This document shows positions 11,771-25,757 of a DNA stretch of 64,000 nt, one piece after another; the stretch's first letter is position 1; every line of letters begins with the position of its first letter. The DNA is from Lucifuga dentata. Its lineage: Eukaryota > Chordata > Actinopteri > Ophidiiformes > Bythitidae. Below the pieces are notes generated by a model. It was not told the DNA's origin. It did no database searches and saw only the letters and a list, made by a program, of their open reading frames with translations. The position numbers and the translations under genes are program-made. The stretch lies in NCBI GenBank assembly GCA_014773175.1, contig VXCM01003184.1, positions 1 to 64,000 on the forward strand, given 5' to 3'.

Positions 11771-13019
11771 CTACTGGTTCAAAGGGTCTATTCAATAACA
11801 GACATGAACAGTACAACTGTTATCATTAGTTTAATCTGTTAGTCAGTTATTGTGAGTTAGATGAAGATCAGACCACAGCTGATGAGTAATTATTACATAA
11901 ACTCAGAAGTTTTAGGGCTTCGTCTTGCCACTTTCTGAAGGTGCAGATTTGGATTTTTTTTTTTAACTTGTTTTATTTAACCTTGAATGTACCGCAGATA
12001 CCGTGTTGCCCCTGCAGCAGGGTGCAAATTATTAAGACATTATTAAGATTAAGTCTTGCAACTCAGCATGTGCAGACAGGCTGTCATCACCCCTGTTTAC
12101 CAATTTAAATGGACCACCTTTGGAGAAATTTACCCCCGTGTCTTTCTGAAATTGTGGGTTAAGACTGGTCATCATTAGAGAGGACCTCTGTACCACTTGA
12201 AACTAGGCCTGTGTGGTGTGTTAAGAAAGAACATTCACAGTGTGGCATAGTAGCTTGAAAATGACTGGAATTGCTCATGATCTGCATTACTTTTGTGCAT
12301 GTTTGTAAGACACATTTACAGTATTGAAAATGTGTTATTTATTGATGTCATCCATGTTTTTTCAGTGAGTAGTAAGTAAAAACTGGGCTCCATGATTCTC
12401 TCTGTATAATTTGCATGCTGCTCTGCAGTGAAAGTGGACATACGTACCGTAGCTCACATCTAGTGGTTTACTTTCCTTAACTTAGACACTAATTAGGGCC
12501 CAAACTGGATAATGCTACTTTTCTCTGAGAGGAAATGGAAACAGTCTGATGTGGCCTAAAACAGCCATTATAAAAGAGCACACACAAACACGGCCATTGG
12601 AGCCTATGTTATATCAGCCATAAAAATGTAAAGACATCATTCATTTACTTTTTGCTTTTCTCACTATAGTTAGAGAAAATGCAAATAAATGGCCAACCTC
12701 TCAGTTTAAATATATACCAGCAGCACTGTTTCCCTCTGTGCACCAAAATAAAGCTCTGCCTGCTGGAGGTGCATGGGCATGGTTCTGTTTGGAGGAAATC
12801 ATGGTGAAAAGGGAGGGGGAGATTTGGAGGCGTTACTTTGTTGGCTCAGAGGAGGAGCTTGTCTATGGCCTCTTCTCTTCCCAGTTATCTGTCCACCTGG
12901 GGGGGAAAGAATGTTTCACTTTTCTTACATAGCTGAAACTGTCTTCAGTAAACTGCAAAATACTCTGAGTAAGGGAATCCAAAACTTGGCCCGGAGGCAT
13001 TAAAGTAAAAAGGGGCCCC

Positions 13020-13755
13020 CCCCCCTNTGTTGTAGACTGAGCTGACAGCGGATCGTTGAGGGGCAGGTCCGACCACCGCGTCGCCAAGAGTCCGGAGGCT
13101 GAGGTTTCTGTGGACGTTTCTCGGAAAACCTCCAGAGTTCAGTTTGGCCAAAAGAGAACCAGAGAGGAAGCACGGCCGTGTTTTCCTGCGCAGACTCGGG
13201 GCAGAGATCTTACATTTGATCGGACTTTCCACGTTCCTGCATCCAGAAGATCGCCTCACGACTTACCGGGAATAGATAACTATATGTCCAAGGGTTCATT
13301 AGAAAAACTAAGAAGTTATTAATGTTAAAACGTGTGAGTATTTGGGAATGTGATGTGATCCGAACACTTTTGCCAGCAGTCCTCATTCATTTTGTGAGGA
13401 GGTCGGGGAATTGTATCGGAGTTTTGGATGTAACGGAGATTATTTTACAAGCCGCCGTCTCTCTGGGATTCTATCTCAAGTATTGCTGACATGAGATTCT
13501 GGATATAACTGTTGAAACGCTACCAAACTCTCATTTTATTCTCTGTGTCTGCAAGGAGCAAATGAAGTGGATTTCCTCAGCAGAAGACATGCTCTGAACA
13601 GATATTGGCAGACTATTATGTGCCAATCAGCATTTCTTCATCTGGAATTAATTGGTTAACAACCTCAAATGCGTTAAAGACGCATCAGGGTCTCTGGTCC
13701 ACCACTGGATCTTTATCTTCCCTGTTTAACCTACTTTATCTGACATCTCGCCGGA
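13020..13755 (+). promoter_or_regulatory. Probable 5' leader/promoter region of CCDC80
   Basis: Directly upstream of the CCDC80 start, the sequence between about 13036 and 13260 is clearly richer in CpG than its surroundings. A possible donor (GTGAGT at 13333) could end a non-coding exon, but no convincing acceptor lies just before the ATG at 13756, so an unspliced leader is equally possible. N at 13027 marks an assembly join in a C run. The transcription start is not defined. Confidence 0.35.
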
Positions 13756-16700
13756 ATGCAGGGGGCTTTTGTACTTAGTTTGTCTCTTATATATCTGCTT
13801 ATCTGGACTGGCGAGGCCGACAAACAAGCTCATTTAAGGCGGATGCATTTGCGCCGACGCACAAGGCTGGGGCGCACCCAGCTGGGCGCAACGGGCAAGG
13901 AGATCCTCATAGGCGGTGTGCGCCCTGGATCTGGGTCAGCGATCTCGGTGCTCAGTCCGCGGCGAGAGGAGGCTATGCAGGCTGATGAGGCGATTCCCAC
14001 CAGGACTGAAACTGTGCATGGCAAGAGAGCAGGAAACCGTGGTGTAGCGCCAAGGAGAAGGATGGCTGGTCAGGTCGGCTTGCCCCGTCAGCCCGGCATG
14101 CTTCAGGATGAGGGCAATCCCGGTACCAGATCCAGGGTCGCCCGCATGCCCAGCAGCGCTGGCTCGCCAAATTTTCTGGCGAGTTTCGCAGGGAAAAACC
14201 GCGTCCTGGTGATCTCTGCGCCCCACGATTCAGACGGCTACTACCGGCTGATGATGTCTCTTCTGAAACCCGACGTGTACTGCGAGCTGGCCGAGAGGCA
14301 CGTCCATCAGATTGTCATGTTCCACCAGGAAGGAGAAATGGGGGGCAAGGTGAGGAGGATCACCACGGTGGGCAAGGTGATGGAGGAGCCGCTGGATACG
14401 GCGCTCATCCCCAGACTCATGAGCTTCCTCAAGCTGGAGAAAGGTAATGGGGGGAGGGGTCCTGCAGGAGGTGACTGACTGTCATTTCTAACAATGTACC
14501 CTAAGTGCATGTTTGAGTGTTATGCCAGATGATGAGGGTTACAGTGTTCTTTCTTAAGATGTCCATATCAGTTGAAATGTCTTGCTCAAGGGAACTTCAA
14601 CAGGAACCATAACTGAAACTAACTGGGGGGTCCTAATGGGGCCACCCTCATGCCATCCTCATACTAAACTGGGTGTATAACCTAATGTTACTGGTGCTGT
14701 GTTGACCTGCAGGTAAGTTTGGGATGGTGCTGCTGAAGAAGACCTTGCAGGTGGAGGAGAGGTACCCTTACCCTGTTAGGCTGGAGGCCATGTACGAAGT
14801 AATCGACCAGTCGCCCATGCGTAAACTGGAGAAACTCCGCCAGAAAGGCTTCGTCCAGAAGTGTAAAGGAGCTGGTGTGGAGGGCCAGGTGGAGGAGGGC
14901 TCAGTCACAGGTGAGAGGAGATGACGTAGCATTTTGTGAATGAGTTAGTTTGTGTGTGTGTGTGTGTGTGTGTCAGACTTGTGATAGATGGGCGACCTGT
15001 TCAGGGTTTCTGCCTGTTGCCCAGTGACCACTGGGATAGCCTGAAGCCTCCTGCAACCCCACAACCCTGGACAGGATAAGCTGGTACAGAGATGGATGGA
15101 TGGATCACAAGGAAAATTTATAAATCACACTCTTTGGAGTTCAATTAAACTAAATTTGCAAAGACCCAGTAAGTCTTTAACAACTTTTCTCAATCCAAAA
15201 CATTATTCCTCATCATCATTTGTGTTACACCAACAGCATTATTATCAGCAAAAGGTTTTGAGAATTCTGACTTGGCCAGATGGGGTTACTTTGACAAAAA
15301 CAAAGTCTGAATCTGAAATGACTTCAAAGTGCTTTGATGCTGACAAATTTTTCTTGAAAACTAATTGGTTACATTTATTTTATGTATTTTTGTCATTTCC
15401 TGTGCAACAAATTGTATATAAAAAACAAAACAAAACAGCGTATTAATGATTTTTTTTTTTTTTTTTTAAATCTGGGGATGGCCTCAAACTTTTGGCCTGT
15501 AGTGTACATATGCAGGAAGCACAGATGCCATGCAAAATCAAGTAAAACAAACTTCATATAAAGCAATGTTAAGTTATAACCAAAAGTGTGATCATGTTAA
15601 ATGATAAAATATTGTCTAACAGCTAGTTATGTAGCTGTGATGGCAATGAGAGTTGATTGATAAATTCTGAGCTTGACATGTAAGGAAGTGAGCTAGAGCT
15701 GCAACATATTTTTTTTTTTTTTTTTTTTTAATAGAATCTGGTTCCTTTGATGTTTTTTGCACATTAACTGCATTAACCTGAGCCCAATGATTTTAACAAG
15801 TTAATATGGTATTTGCTGGCTGCTATCCTTAGTTTTGAACTTGCACCCATCCTACTCACCTGATTTGGCTCCCTCAGACTTTGACCTTTTTAAAACATGA
15901 AAAAAGGCTTTATCTGGAGTCTGTTTTGCTTTAGATGGTGACATCATATCAACTGTGGAAGATTTTATGGTCAGCCAAGAGTAGAACTTCAGCCGAGAGT
16001 AAACCTTTTATGAAACTGGGATAAAAAAAAAAAATCCCTCCAGCATTATTGGCAGAAGTGCATAGAGTTGGAAAGAGATTATGTTGAAAAATTAATAACT
16101 GCAACCACCTGAGTTACACATCTACAAAGCTCCAGACTTATCAGCCAACCCTCGTATACAGAGCAGAGATTACGCCTCTGGTAATACTTCAAAAGGGTAA
16201 TTCAAATATTTAATCACTCAAATAAAATACTCTTGAATGCATATTGGCACATCAATCTGAGTTTTAAACTGAATTGTTATGTTTGTTGAAGTTACTACAC
16301 ATTTCTCGTACTAACTGTACCCTCTCTATCCTTTCCTTGCTCAGTACTGTTTAATAAAGGAAGGTTTTACAATACACACCACCCTCCACAACTTCATGCG
16401 CTGCGCCCACACACTATGGAGATGAGTGTGTGGATCTGTCTCTTATCCTAGTGTCAGCCTCTTAAAATGTAGAGCTCTAAAGCAGAGAATTAAAGTTTCC
16501 TTTGCTGATTTAACATGGCAATTTTGTGTTGACACTAGATGAAGCAGCACAAAACTTGGCTCTTAAATATGAAGCAGCTCAACAAACCGATCTTCACTGG
16601 CTTTTACCTGTGACCCTGTTACAATGTGTCAGTAACAGTGCAACGATGTCCTGATTAACATATGGGAAGCTTTATGAATAAGCTTCAGTTATCATGGTGC

Positions 16701-19700
16701 TTTTTTTTAAAGCCTTTTAGTTACCAGGATTTCTTTTATGAATCCTGGTAACTAAAAAAGTCTCTCTCTCTCTCCTTCCTCCCAGGTGGACCAGCGGAAA
16801 CACCAGTAGAAAGAAAACTGGACCGGAAGGAGGTCATAAGGAAGCCAATCAGGAGGCCCACACATGCTTCTACAACAACAACCACATCTGCCACAACCAC
16901 CACCACCACCACAACAACAACAACAATACGACCAACCACCACCACATCTACTACCACTACAACTAAACCCACTACAACCACGACCACCCGGCCCACCACT
17001 ACCACCACCACAACCAGAGCTACAACAACCACCACCAAACCCACCACAACCACCACCAGAAGAACCACCACCACCACGACAAAACGATCCACCACCACCC
17101 AGAGACCCACCAGGGCTCACACCACATCCCTGTGGCTACCAGCCCCCAGGACCACGGCTGATCCTTACTACTACAACCGCCGAGAGAGGGAGAGGTACCC
17201 CGCTAAGACCACCCCGGCTGGGGATAACCGCACTGACAAGGACGGAAGAGATCCACACAGCCGTAAGCAGGCTGGGCTGGTACCCGCCACGCAGAAACCC
17301 TCCAGGGTTAAGCCTACCAAAAAGAAGAATGGAGTAGAAAAGGTGATTTGTAAAGTTTAGCTCAAGTGCTGAGCGTCATGAATGCTAATAGGCTAATATA
17401 ATAGTGTTACAGCATATTTCAATTCATGTAAAACAATCCTGAACTGTGAATCATGGTTGATAATAGTTGATGTCTTAACCTCAGTACTAAAAATCATCCT
17501 AACATATTCATCCTTGGATTTTCTGTCAATCTTTCTATGGGTTTCCTGGTTTCCATCCTTTTATCTTCTTGTTTTATTTCTTCCTTCCTTCCATCTTTGC
17601 ATCCTTTGTACTTTCATCTTTCCTTCCTTTCTTTCTTCAACTGATCTGACCAGGTGAAAACCCCCTAAGGTACAAGTTTTTCATCCAAAAGAAAATCTAA
17701 CTTGTACTTTTCTTCACTGTTACTACTTTGGTTAGGATACCTGAGTACAGTTTACTGGTTAAAAACAAAAAATTAACAATGGAACATAACATATCAATAT
17801 AAAAATGCTTTGGATTGTTGGTTTAAATTAAATTAAATCTGTCTCCATTGGTCTAGGTGCTGACTAATGAGTATGAAGATAAATATGAACCCAGCAAGCC
17901 AACTGTGAGCGATCCCGAGGAGATGGAACCCTACACTGACATCAGTCCTACGAAGAAAGGCAAGGCCAAGCACGATAAGTACGACAAAAAGAAGAAAAAG
18001 AACGACAAGGTCGCCAAAAAGGCAGAACGGAGAGGAGGAAAGGCAGGGAAGGAGGGCAAGAATGGAGGAAAGAAAAACGGAAAGAAGCTGTTGAAATACC
18101 ATGAGAAAGAGGAGTACCAGAAGCCCACTAAGAAGCCAACCTCGCCTCCTCCGAAGGGATCTCTGGCCTCCTTCCTGGACTACTTTGAGAACAGGAGGCG
18201 GCTGCTGGTGAGAGATGACCGAACAATGACAGCTCGTTAGAGTCCAGCAACCTCTCTTAGCTGGCAAATATCCAGTTTAAGGCTATAGTCAGAGGAAAAC
18301 ATCAGTGCTCACATCGTATAGCCATATTCTGTTTATTGTGCTTACAGTACAGTACAGTACAGTACATACAGTATACGTTCCATTAACTCTGAGGAAAAGT
18401 AGACTCGAGTTGAGAACTACACGGCTAATTCAAGAAGTTCCTTGTTCATGTTTCCACTGCGACAATTATGGAATTAGGCCAAGTCACGTCTCCATCTATC
18501 TGAGCTGCTTTGATGATTGTAATCTTTGATTTTGGTAGTTGTTAGTAGTCTTTTTCTCTGCATGGTTTTGTATTATGAGCAATTTTCCAATGACGATAAA
18601 CATTGCAAGATCATTTGAAATACTTTTTCATTTTGAGTGGATGACTAAAAGTCTCTCTGGATGTCATCATCTACATCAATAGACAGACGGGCACCTCCTT
18701 GTCCGTCCACAGTTACATGTAGCTTTCTATATTCTGTTGCTGTTTTGCTGAGTACAAAAAAAAAAAAAGCTTAAAAATGGAGGTTGTCTGCCTGCTTGGG
18801 GAAGCTTGTATCTGACTAATCAGCTGAACAGTTGAAAAGCAGGAGGAGAAGGGGAGTAGGAGGAGGTGCTCCGGAGTACTGTGAAACTCCGAGATGAGAG
18901 TTTGTTTTCCTAAACAGTGTGGAAGCCGGAACGTTTGAAAGCCAGAAACTTCTGCACCCGGTAAAATAATTAGTGAATCATTTCTACAAGCAAACAACTC
19001 TAATACTCCCCTGCTACATTTAATATGATCATTTGGTGTAATGAGAGCAAAACATTTACTTATTGCCCTTTTATTTGGAATAATGTCCACAATTTATAGT
19101 TATACACACAGTGGGGTCCAAAATTCTGAGGCCTTGAAAATCTGTGATGTTTTCCATGTAAATCTGGAAATAATCATAAAGTCTGACATCACAAGAAGCT
19201 CTTTGGAACATCGTCACATCATGCTGGATAACTTGGCTCATCAAGTTTTGTACAAACTTGTGGACACCATGCCAGCTGGAGTGATGCTGTCATTACAGCA
19301 AAAAGAGGGGCATACCAAATACTAAATACTAATACATTCATGTACATTTTTCAAAGATTCAACTTTTCACTCTAATTGTTAAGATGATATCATCATTTAT
19401 AATGAAAAATCTAGTATTAAATTAAAACATGAATGCAAAATAGAAGCATTTTCACAGTGGTCTCAGACTTTTGGACCCCACTGTATGTATGTTATATGAT
19501 ATAAATAGACATAAAATATGCGGATCGGTACACTGCCATCCTCCCACTATTTGGCAGGCTGCATAGCTGTGTGCTGACAGACTGTGTGTCTCTGTTTTGC
19601 AGCCAGTATAGATTCTTATCACAGCAGTGTGTGGGCGGAGTGGGAAAATATTCCCACATCCTCTGCCTGCAGGTTAGTGTAAATACAACCTCTGCAGCAC

Positions 19701-22700
19701 ACACAAGCTGCGTGTGTGTGTGTTTGTGTGTTTCATCGCTCTGACCTTCTTCATGCCTCCCTCCAGCTGATCACCTCCCCCAGAGAGGAGAGCAGCATGT
19801 ACGTCCAGCAGAGGGACGAGTACCTGGAGTCTGTGTGTGAGATGGCCATCAGAAGAATCTCCATCATCACCATCTTTGGCTCCTTCACCAACTCCACCAT
19901 GAAAATTGACCACTACCAGTTGGGTAAGTAGCTCCCTCATGACCTCAAAATGCTAACCCATGATTTTGCTTCTTGTATTTTGTTTGTATGGAAAGGCTTA
20001 ATAGATATTTGCGTGGGACAGAAACCATTGCAAACAGGCTCAACAGGCTCTCAACAGTTCTCTCCTCCACTCAGACATCAACATGTTTGGATGCATGTAC
20101 CACTTGTTGGAAATGAAAGTAATTATTCTGAAAATATTGTCATATTTCTCTTGAACTATCCAACAAGCCATATGTACACTGTAAAAAGTCCTTCACTGTT
20201 AGTCCATACTACATAAATTTAAAAAGTATGATTCACTCAAAAAATATGCTTCCTTTTCAACTGGATTTATTTATATCACATCTAAGTAAAAACTGTTGAC
20301 ATTCTTAAAAGTAATTATTTTTTGTAATGAAAGCATATTTTTAAAGCTTTTCACAATGATGTGAAAAATTGAGTTGATGGAACTCAATTAAAGTTCTTAA
20401 ATCTAAGTTTTTGTCTTGACTCTGCCCACTTACACCTGCACACCTTGGAGCAGTACATATCTCAAAATCTCTTCTTAAGACAAATAAGAACTCATTTTCA
20501 GTTTTAGTGAACTTTGAGCCAAAAGTTCAGTTCAGAACTAAACAAAATATTCTGATGTATGATATTAAATGCAAGTGAGTTGGTTGTTTTTTTGGAGGGA
20601 CAGCAGGGTCTGTACTTCCTTTACTGGGGCAGCAGTGGCTTAAAGGTTAGAGAAGCTCCTGACCAAAGGGTTGCCAGTTCAATCCTTGGTCTGGCAAGAG
20701 AAATCAGGTTTGGAGTTGTGAATGAGTTTGACTCAAACACAAAACAAGAGTTTGTCAAAATTTAAACAAAAAAAACAGTATGAATTCATGGAACTGAGTT
20801 TCATAGTGTTTCTTTCTTAAATTTTAATCAGGTTTAATGTAGGTCACATGCTGACGACTATCAAGTTTGCTCAACTCAATTTCTGGCTGTTTCCACATAG
20901 GCTGTACTTAATTTTATGTCTTAAAGTCAAAAATATATTATTGAGTTAGGCCTATTCAAAAATACCAGTTCACTCAACTTATAAAAAATGATTGGAAATG
21001 TTGCCTCATTTTTTTAAAGCTAAACCAAAGAAAGGTTTTTTTGATAGTGTCGTCTCTTAAGTCAGGCTTAATTATTTGCTCACATGGTGCAGGGATTTTG
21101 AGACTAATTTCATCAGCTCATTGCTGTTAAATACATACAACTCGCATACACTTTATATTACTGCCAACCTTTCCCAAAACATACTACTGGAGCAATAAAT
21201 ATTAGAATTGTTTTTCCTACCTTCCTGATACCATTGGTTTCAGTTCATTCCAGTACGCTATAAAAATCAACTTGTAGATACCTGAAACTTGTTTGACATA
21301 AGTAATCCATCAGAGAAAACATGAGCAAACATGTCTATTGCTGGTGGAAGTAAAGTAATTTTAGCATTTCAACACAGATTTAACACAGAGCTACACAGAA
21401 GAAAATGTACTTCTCTGCCAGGAAATGTAAACCCAGGAGAAGATGGCTTTTACCATGAAATTGAAATGACCGTGTCTTCTACAATTGTGTTAGCAAGTGA
21501 GACATTTAATTTTAAGGCGTGTGTATTACCTGAACATTTGATTTTGAAAGATGAGGTAGATGAAATAACAGGAAAACTAAAATTTGATTTTATGCTTTGG
21601 AAAAATGGTAGGCAGTAATGTAATGTGTATGCGGTTAGTATTTATTTAGTGGATGTGGACCTTGGTTCCTCTGTAGAAGAGCTCCCTGTGGCCTGTCACC
21701 TCCCACATCAAGAATGAAAGTGTTTGGACTGTGTCATGCCACATCTGTTATCCTGTCCTTGTTTCACCTTCTGCATCATGTCAGCCAAGATGCATTAGCA
21801 GTGATGTCTGCTGGCTCTCTGAACATACTGGCTGACTCAGCCAAAGCCTCAGAATTGTGTCTTAGTCTGTTATTATAGCAGACAATAACTTCTGATTCCC
21901 GTGATCTTAGCATCTACTGGCTGGATATGTGTGGTGTTTACAGAGTAGAAAGGTGCAGAGTTCTTACCTCTACCAGGGAGGTCATGTGATCAGCGACATG
22001 TCTTTGTCTTTTTGTCAGTTTATTAGCAGGATATTTCGAAAACTTATAGACTGATTTGAATGAAATTTCGTGGCAGATGGATAATGTTGAAATGAAGAAG
22101 GAATTAAGCTTTGGAGGTGATCTGGATCAAATTCTGGATCCAGGCCAGAAGTTGTTGTTTTTTTTTTTTTAGCCTGTAATATCATGCTAATTGGTCAGTG
22201 CCTCATTTTTTTAACAAAAAGAAAATCCTCTAATTTTGGTGGTGATCCAGTTCATATTCTGAATCCAGAAAAAAAAAAATTTAGCATATAAAATCAGTGC
22301 TAATGGACCAATTTGAACAAAATTTAGAATGTTAGTGACTTTAAAGGACCATACCATCCATTTTGCATGTTTGAGCCTAATATATTCAGTTTTCATACAC
22401 GTAACAATACTGACAATCATTTCCCAAAGGATAAAACCGTATTTCAGCTTTCCTGATATTTTGCAAAATCTCTTAATCTTTCAAATTAAATATTCAAGCG
22501 ATACACCCACCTTAAAAATCAATGTTTCACTTGCTACTTTACACAGCCTTATGAAGTCACGTGTTAAAATTTTTTGATAAAATGCAGCCCTTCTTTTGGG
22601 ACTATATTCCCCAGTGGAGACATACATTCACTCCACGCTTTTTATTGCACTTAAATGCTAAAATTATGAAAGTTTGAAAAAAAAAAAGAATATTCGCCTT

Positions 22701-23348
22701 GTTGGTGATGATGGATTATCTATCCTAAGAACATTTCAAGTATCAACAAGTTGATTTTAATAGCGTACCAGAATGAACTGAAACCAATGGTGGTCTGGAA
22801 GGTAGGAAAAACATTTTTAATTCACTGTTCCAGTAGTATGCTTTGGAAATGATTGTCAGTAACGTTACGTGAATGAAAATTGAATATACTAGGCTCAAGC
22901 ATGCAAAATTAGTGGTATGGTCCTTTAACAGCAAAAAGATGATCTTCTGCTTTATTTTGTGATTTGGATCATATTGTGGATCAATTTGGAGGGATACAGG
23001 CTGTGATATTCTTGTGTTATTGGGGATCTTGTTGGCTTTAGCAGAGGTGTGAGTCTCAGAATGCCTTGTTGATCTGAAATCCAGATCTCTCATCATTAAA
23101 ACACATTTGCTGTGGCAGGAGTGTTTTGGTCTTGAGAAGTGAGATGAACTCTGCTGTTCTTTTAGAACAGAAGTCTGCAGTGATCACACAAACACACAAA
23201 CACACACACATGTTGGAGGCAGGGGAGGAATGGATGCCAGAAGACTGTACATGCTTTCCTAACGTATCATGCAAAGCCCCCCTAAGCTATCTGAAGCTGA
23301 TTTTAAAGCTCAAAACATTTAATTTATCATACCCACTTACACACACAT

Positions 23349-23383
<35 letters not shown>

Positions 23384-23948
23384 AACGCGGTGAGCTGATA
23401 TAATTATGAAAGCTTTTGAAAGACTCCCTTTTATTAAACTCCTCACAGCTACTTGTTCAAAAGGAACAAACCCTCTGCTGTTTTGAATGAGATGTGCTTT
23501 GTAGTTTCTGCTTGGCAAACAAATTCGTGTTTTTTTGAGACATTGCATAGCGTCTCAAACCCGAGGCTTCGCTTAGTGCACGTTAATGTCAGGAGACGCG
23601 AACCTGTTTTGTAAAACTTTATGATTCTGTCACTCCACATGACAACAAGGTTTTATCCAGATGGAATGCTGGAAAGAGTTCTGAGGTGAGGTCACCCGCC
23701 CCCGCTTACACTTTTATTCCACTTGCTAGCCAGAGGGTCAGTACATGTGTGTGTAGTGTGTGTATGTGTGTGTTTAGGGTGACCTCATGTATTATTTTTA
23801 AGTTGGTAGGTCAAAATTATTGTGTTTGTTTTATGTTTCTGTGTTCGGTCTGTGTTGGGGTTTTCCTGATTTAATTGCTCCTAAACATTCCATAGGGGGA
23901 AAAAAAAGGAGAAACAACCATCAGCAAACACTGTTCTCTGGTTTGTGT

Positions 23949-23983
<35 letters not shown>

Positions 23984-25702
23984 TGGAGGGAGTGGTAATT
24001 AAAGGCTTTTTGCTTTTGGCTTGTATAAATGCCAGTTACAGTAAATTTTAGAGTCTGCCAGATCTGAGGGAATAAAAGCGGCTCTTTGTGGATGTTGAAT
24101 GTGTCTCTGATTCATTCTGCATGTTTCCATTCTGTCTTCGCTTCACATTTCAACGCAGTTATGAAAAACATATTTTGCACTTAAAGCTTAACACTCACAT
24201 TGTGTTTGTTTTATTATAGTTTATTAAATGGGGAAACTGTTATCACAGTTGTACATCATCTTCCATTAAGGAGTCTGATTTCCCATCTTGACAACACAAT
24301 GCAAATGTTACAATGGGCCTTAAAGTTTCAGTAATCTGGTGAATATTGTCCAATTCACATTTTTACTTTATTTTACAGAACTTTATTTCTGGGAGCAAAA
24401 TGTCAAAGATTACAGGAAAAAAAAAAAAAAAAAAAAAAACTTCTGGAAGTTTTAAGAAGAGACTTGAAGATTCTCTTAAGAACTAAATATCTAAACTAAA
24501 TATCTGGTTGGGTGGTTTCCTTTGTCTCTGAGTCTGCATGTTGTCAGGAGTATATGTGGGAGTTTGGTGCCATATTTCATGTTTCAGTGGTTATACAGAA
24601 TTTAGCTCAGGCCTTTGTTCTTGATCAATTCAAGAGCCGTTTGAACAGGAATTCCTTTCTGTTTTCCCTGCAAGGTCAAAATAGTGTCAATATAGAACTT
24701 CTGACCTGTGTGTGTGTGTGTGAATATATATCTATATAGATATATATATATGCATGTATGTATGCATGTATGTATGTATGTATGTATGTATGTATTTATG
24801 TATGTATGTCTGCCAGTAGACAATATTGACTGATATTTGCTTATCGCTAATAAATCAGTATCACTTAAAGATTATGTTCAAACTTTAAGACATTCAAAAG
24901 TAACTCATTATTTATAACTGTTTTACAGGCTTCATTTTTATGTTTCTTTCACCTTTATTTTTAAATTTATGTTTAGGTTTGATTCAATTTCAGTTTAATG
25001 GGCCATTATTGTGTTTTGTTATTTTCCCTCATTATAAAGTATGTCTTGAAATTGTCAAAGTTGAAAAACTTGAGGACAAACAAACTGAAATGATCTGAAC
25101 TACTCTGAAAACTTCTTTACTTTAGTAACATGATGATGTCAACATGTAACACATTTGGTCACACCTGGTGAGACACACTTGAAGTACGAGGGTAACGAGG
25201 GAATGTTTGACCAGAATCCGTATTTCCACAGTCTGTGGGTGTATTGTTGATGCAGCTGGCCAATCAGAACAGAGCAGCACTTTGGGGGGGGNGGGGGGGG
25301 GGGGGGCACTTAAGTGGACAAGAACCCAAGCTGTTCATGTTTAATATGGTGAAAGTTAAAAATTATTATGTCGTATTTTTTTCTTGTTTTGTTGTATTTT
25401 CTATACCCACACTGGGTGAGTGTTTTCACTCAGTGTGCACAGCGGTGCTGCAACAAGAGAAAGAAGAGTTAAATCATAAATTTTTTTGCATATTAAAGCC
25501 ACAGTTTTCTAAAAAGGCCCCTAAATGAAAATAAGAACATGGATATCTGGAGATGAGCTTTTATTTAGTAATTTAATTTCCAGTGAATGTGTTAATATCT
25601 TTATTTACTATTACTGTCATCTTTCATAATAAACTTTATTACTTAACTGAAAAGCATTCTTCCTCTCTATGGCAGTNNNNNNNNNNNNNNNNNNNNNNNN
25701 NN

Positions 25703-25757
<55 letters not shown>

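Larger units (their letters stand above)
2660..12990. other. Intergenic region without a supported protein-coding gene
   Basis: No open frame here reads like a conserved protein. The stretch holds TC and CA microsatellites (3767-3813, 4241-4269), a MITE fragment near 6867, a full MITE at 7648-8235, nested repeats at 9310-10390, a Tc1-like MITE at 10791-11300 and a dispersed repeat at 11319-11770. The 148-codon minus-strand frame at 4289-4735 has no recognisable motif. Confidence 0.6.

Noticed and set aside
16736..17120. Long minus-strand ORFs rich in Val/Gly and a plus-strand Pro/Gln ORF
   Set aside because: They are shadows of the Thr-codon repeat in CCDC80 exon 3; only the Thr frame splices into the gene.
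17931..18267. Minus-strand ORFs that look like membrane proteins (many Leu/Phe)
   Set aside because: Antisense of the Lys-rich CCDC80 exon 4; AAG/AAA codons read as Leu/Phe on the opposite strand.
21331..21618. 95-codon plus-strand ORF
   Set aside because: Lies inside a diverged MITE copy whose other copies are not open, so it is not a gene.
23340..23382. CRISPR-like or regulatory repeat array
   Set aside because: Simple (CA)n microsatellite without spacers; eukaryotic context.
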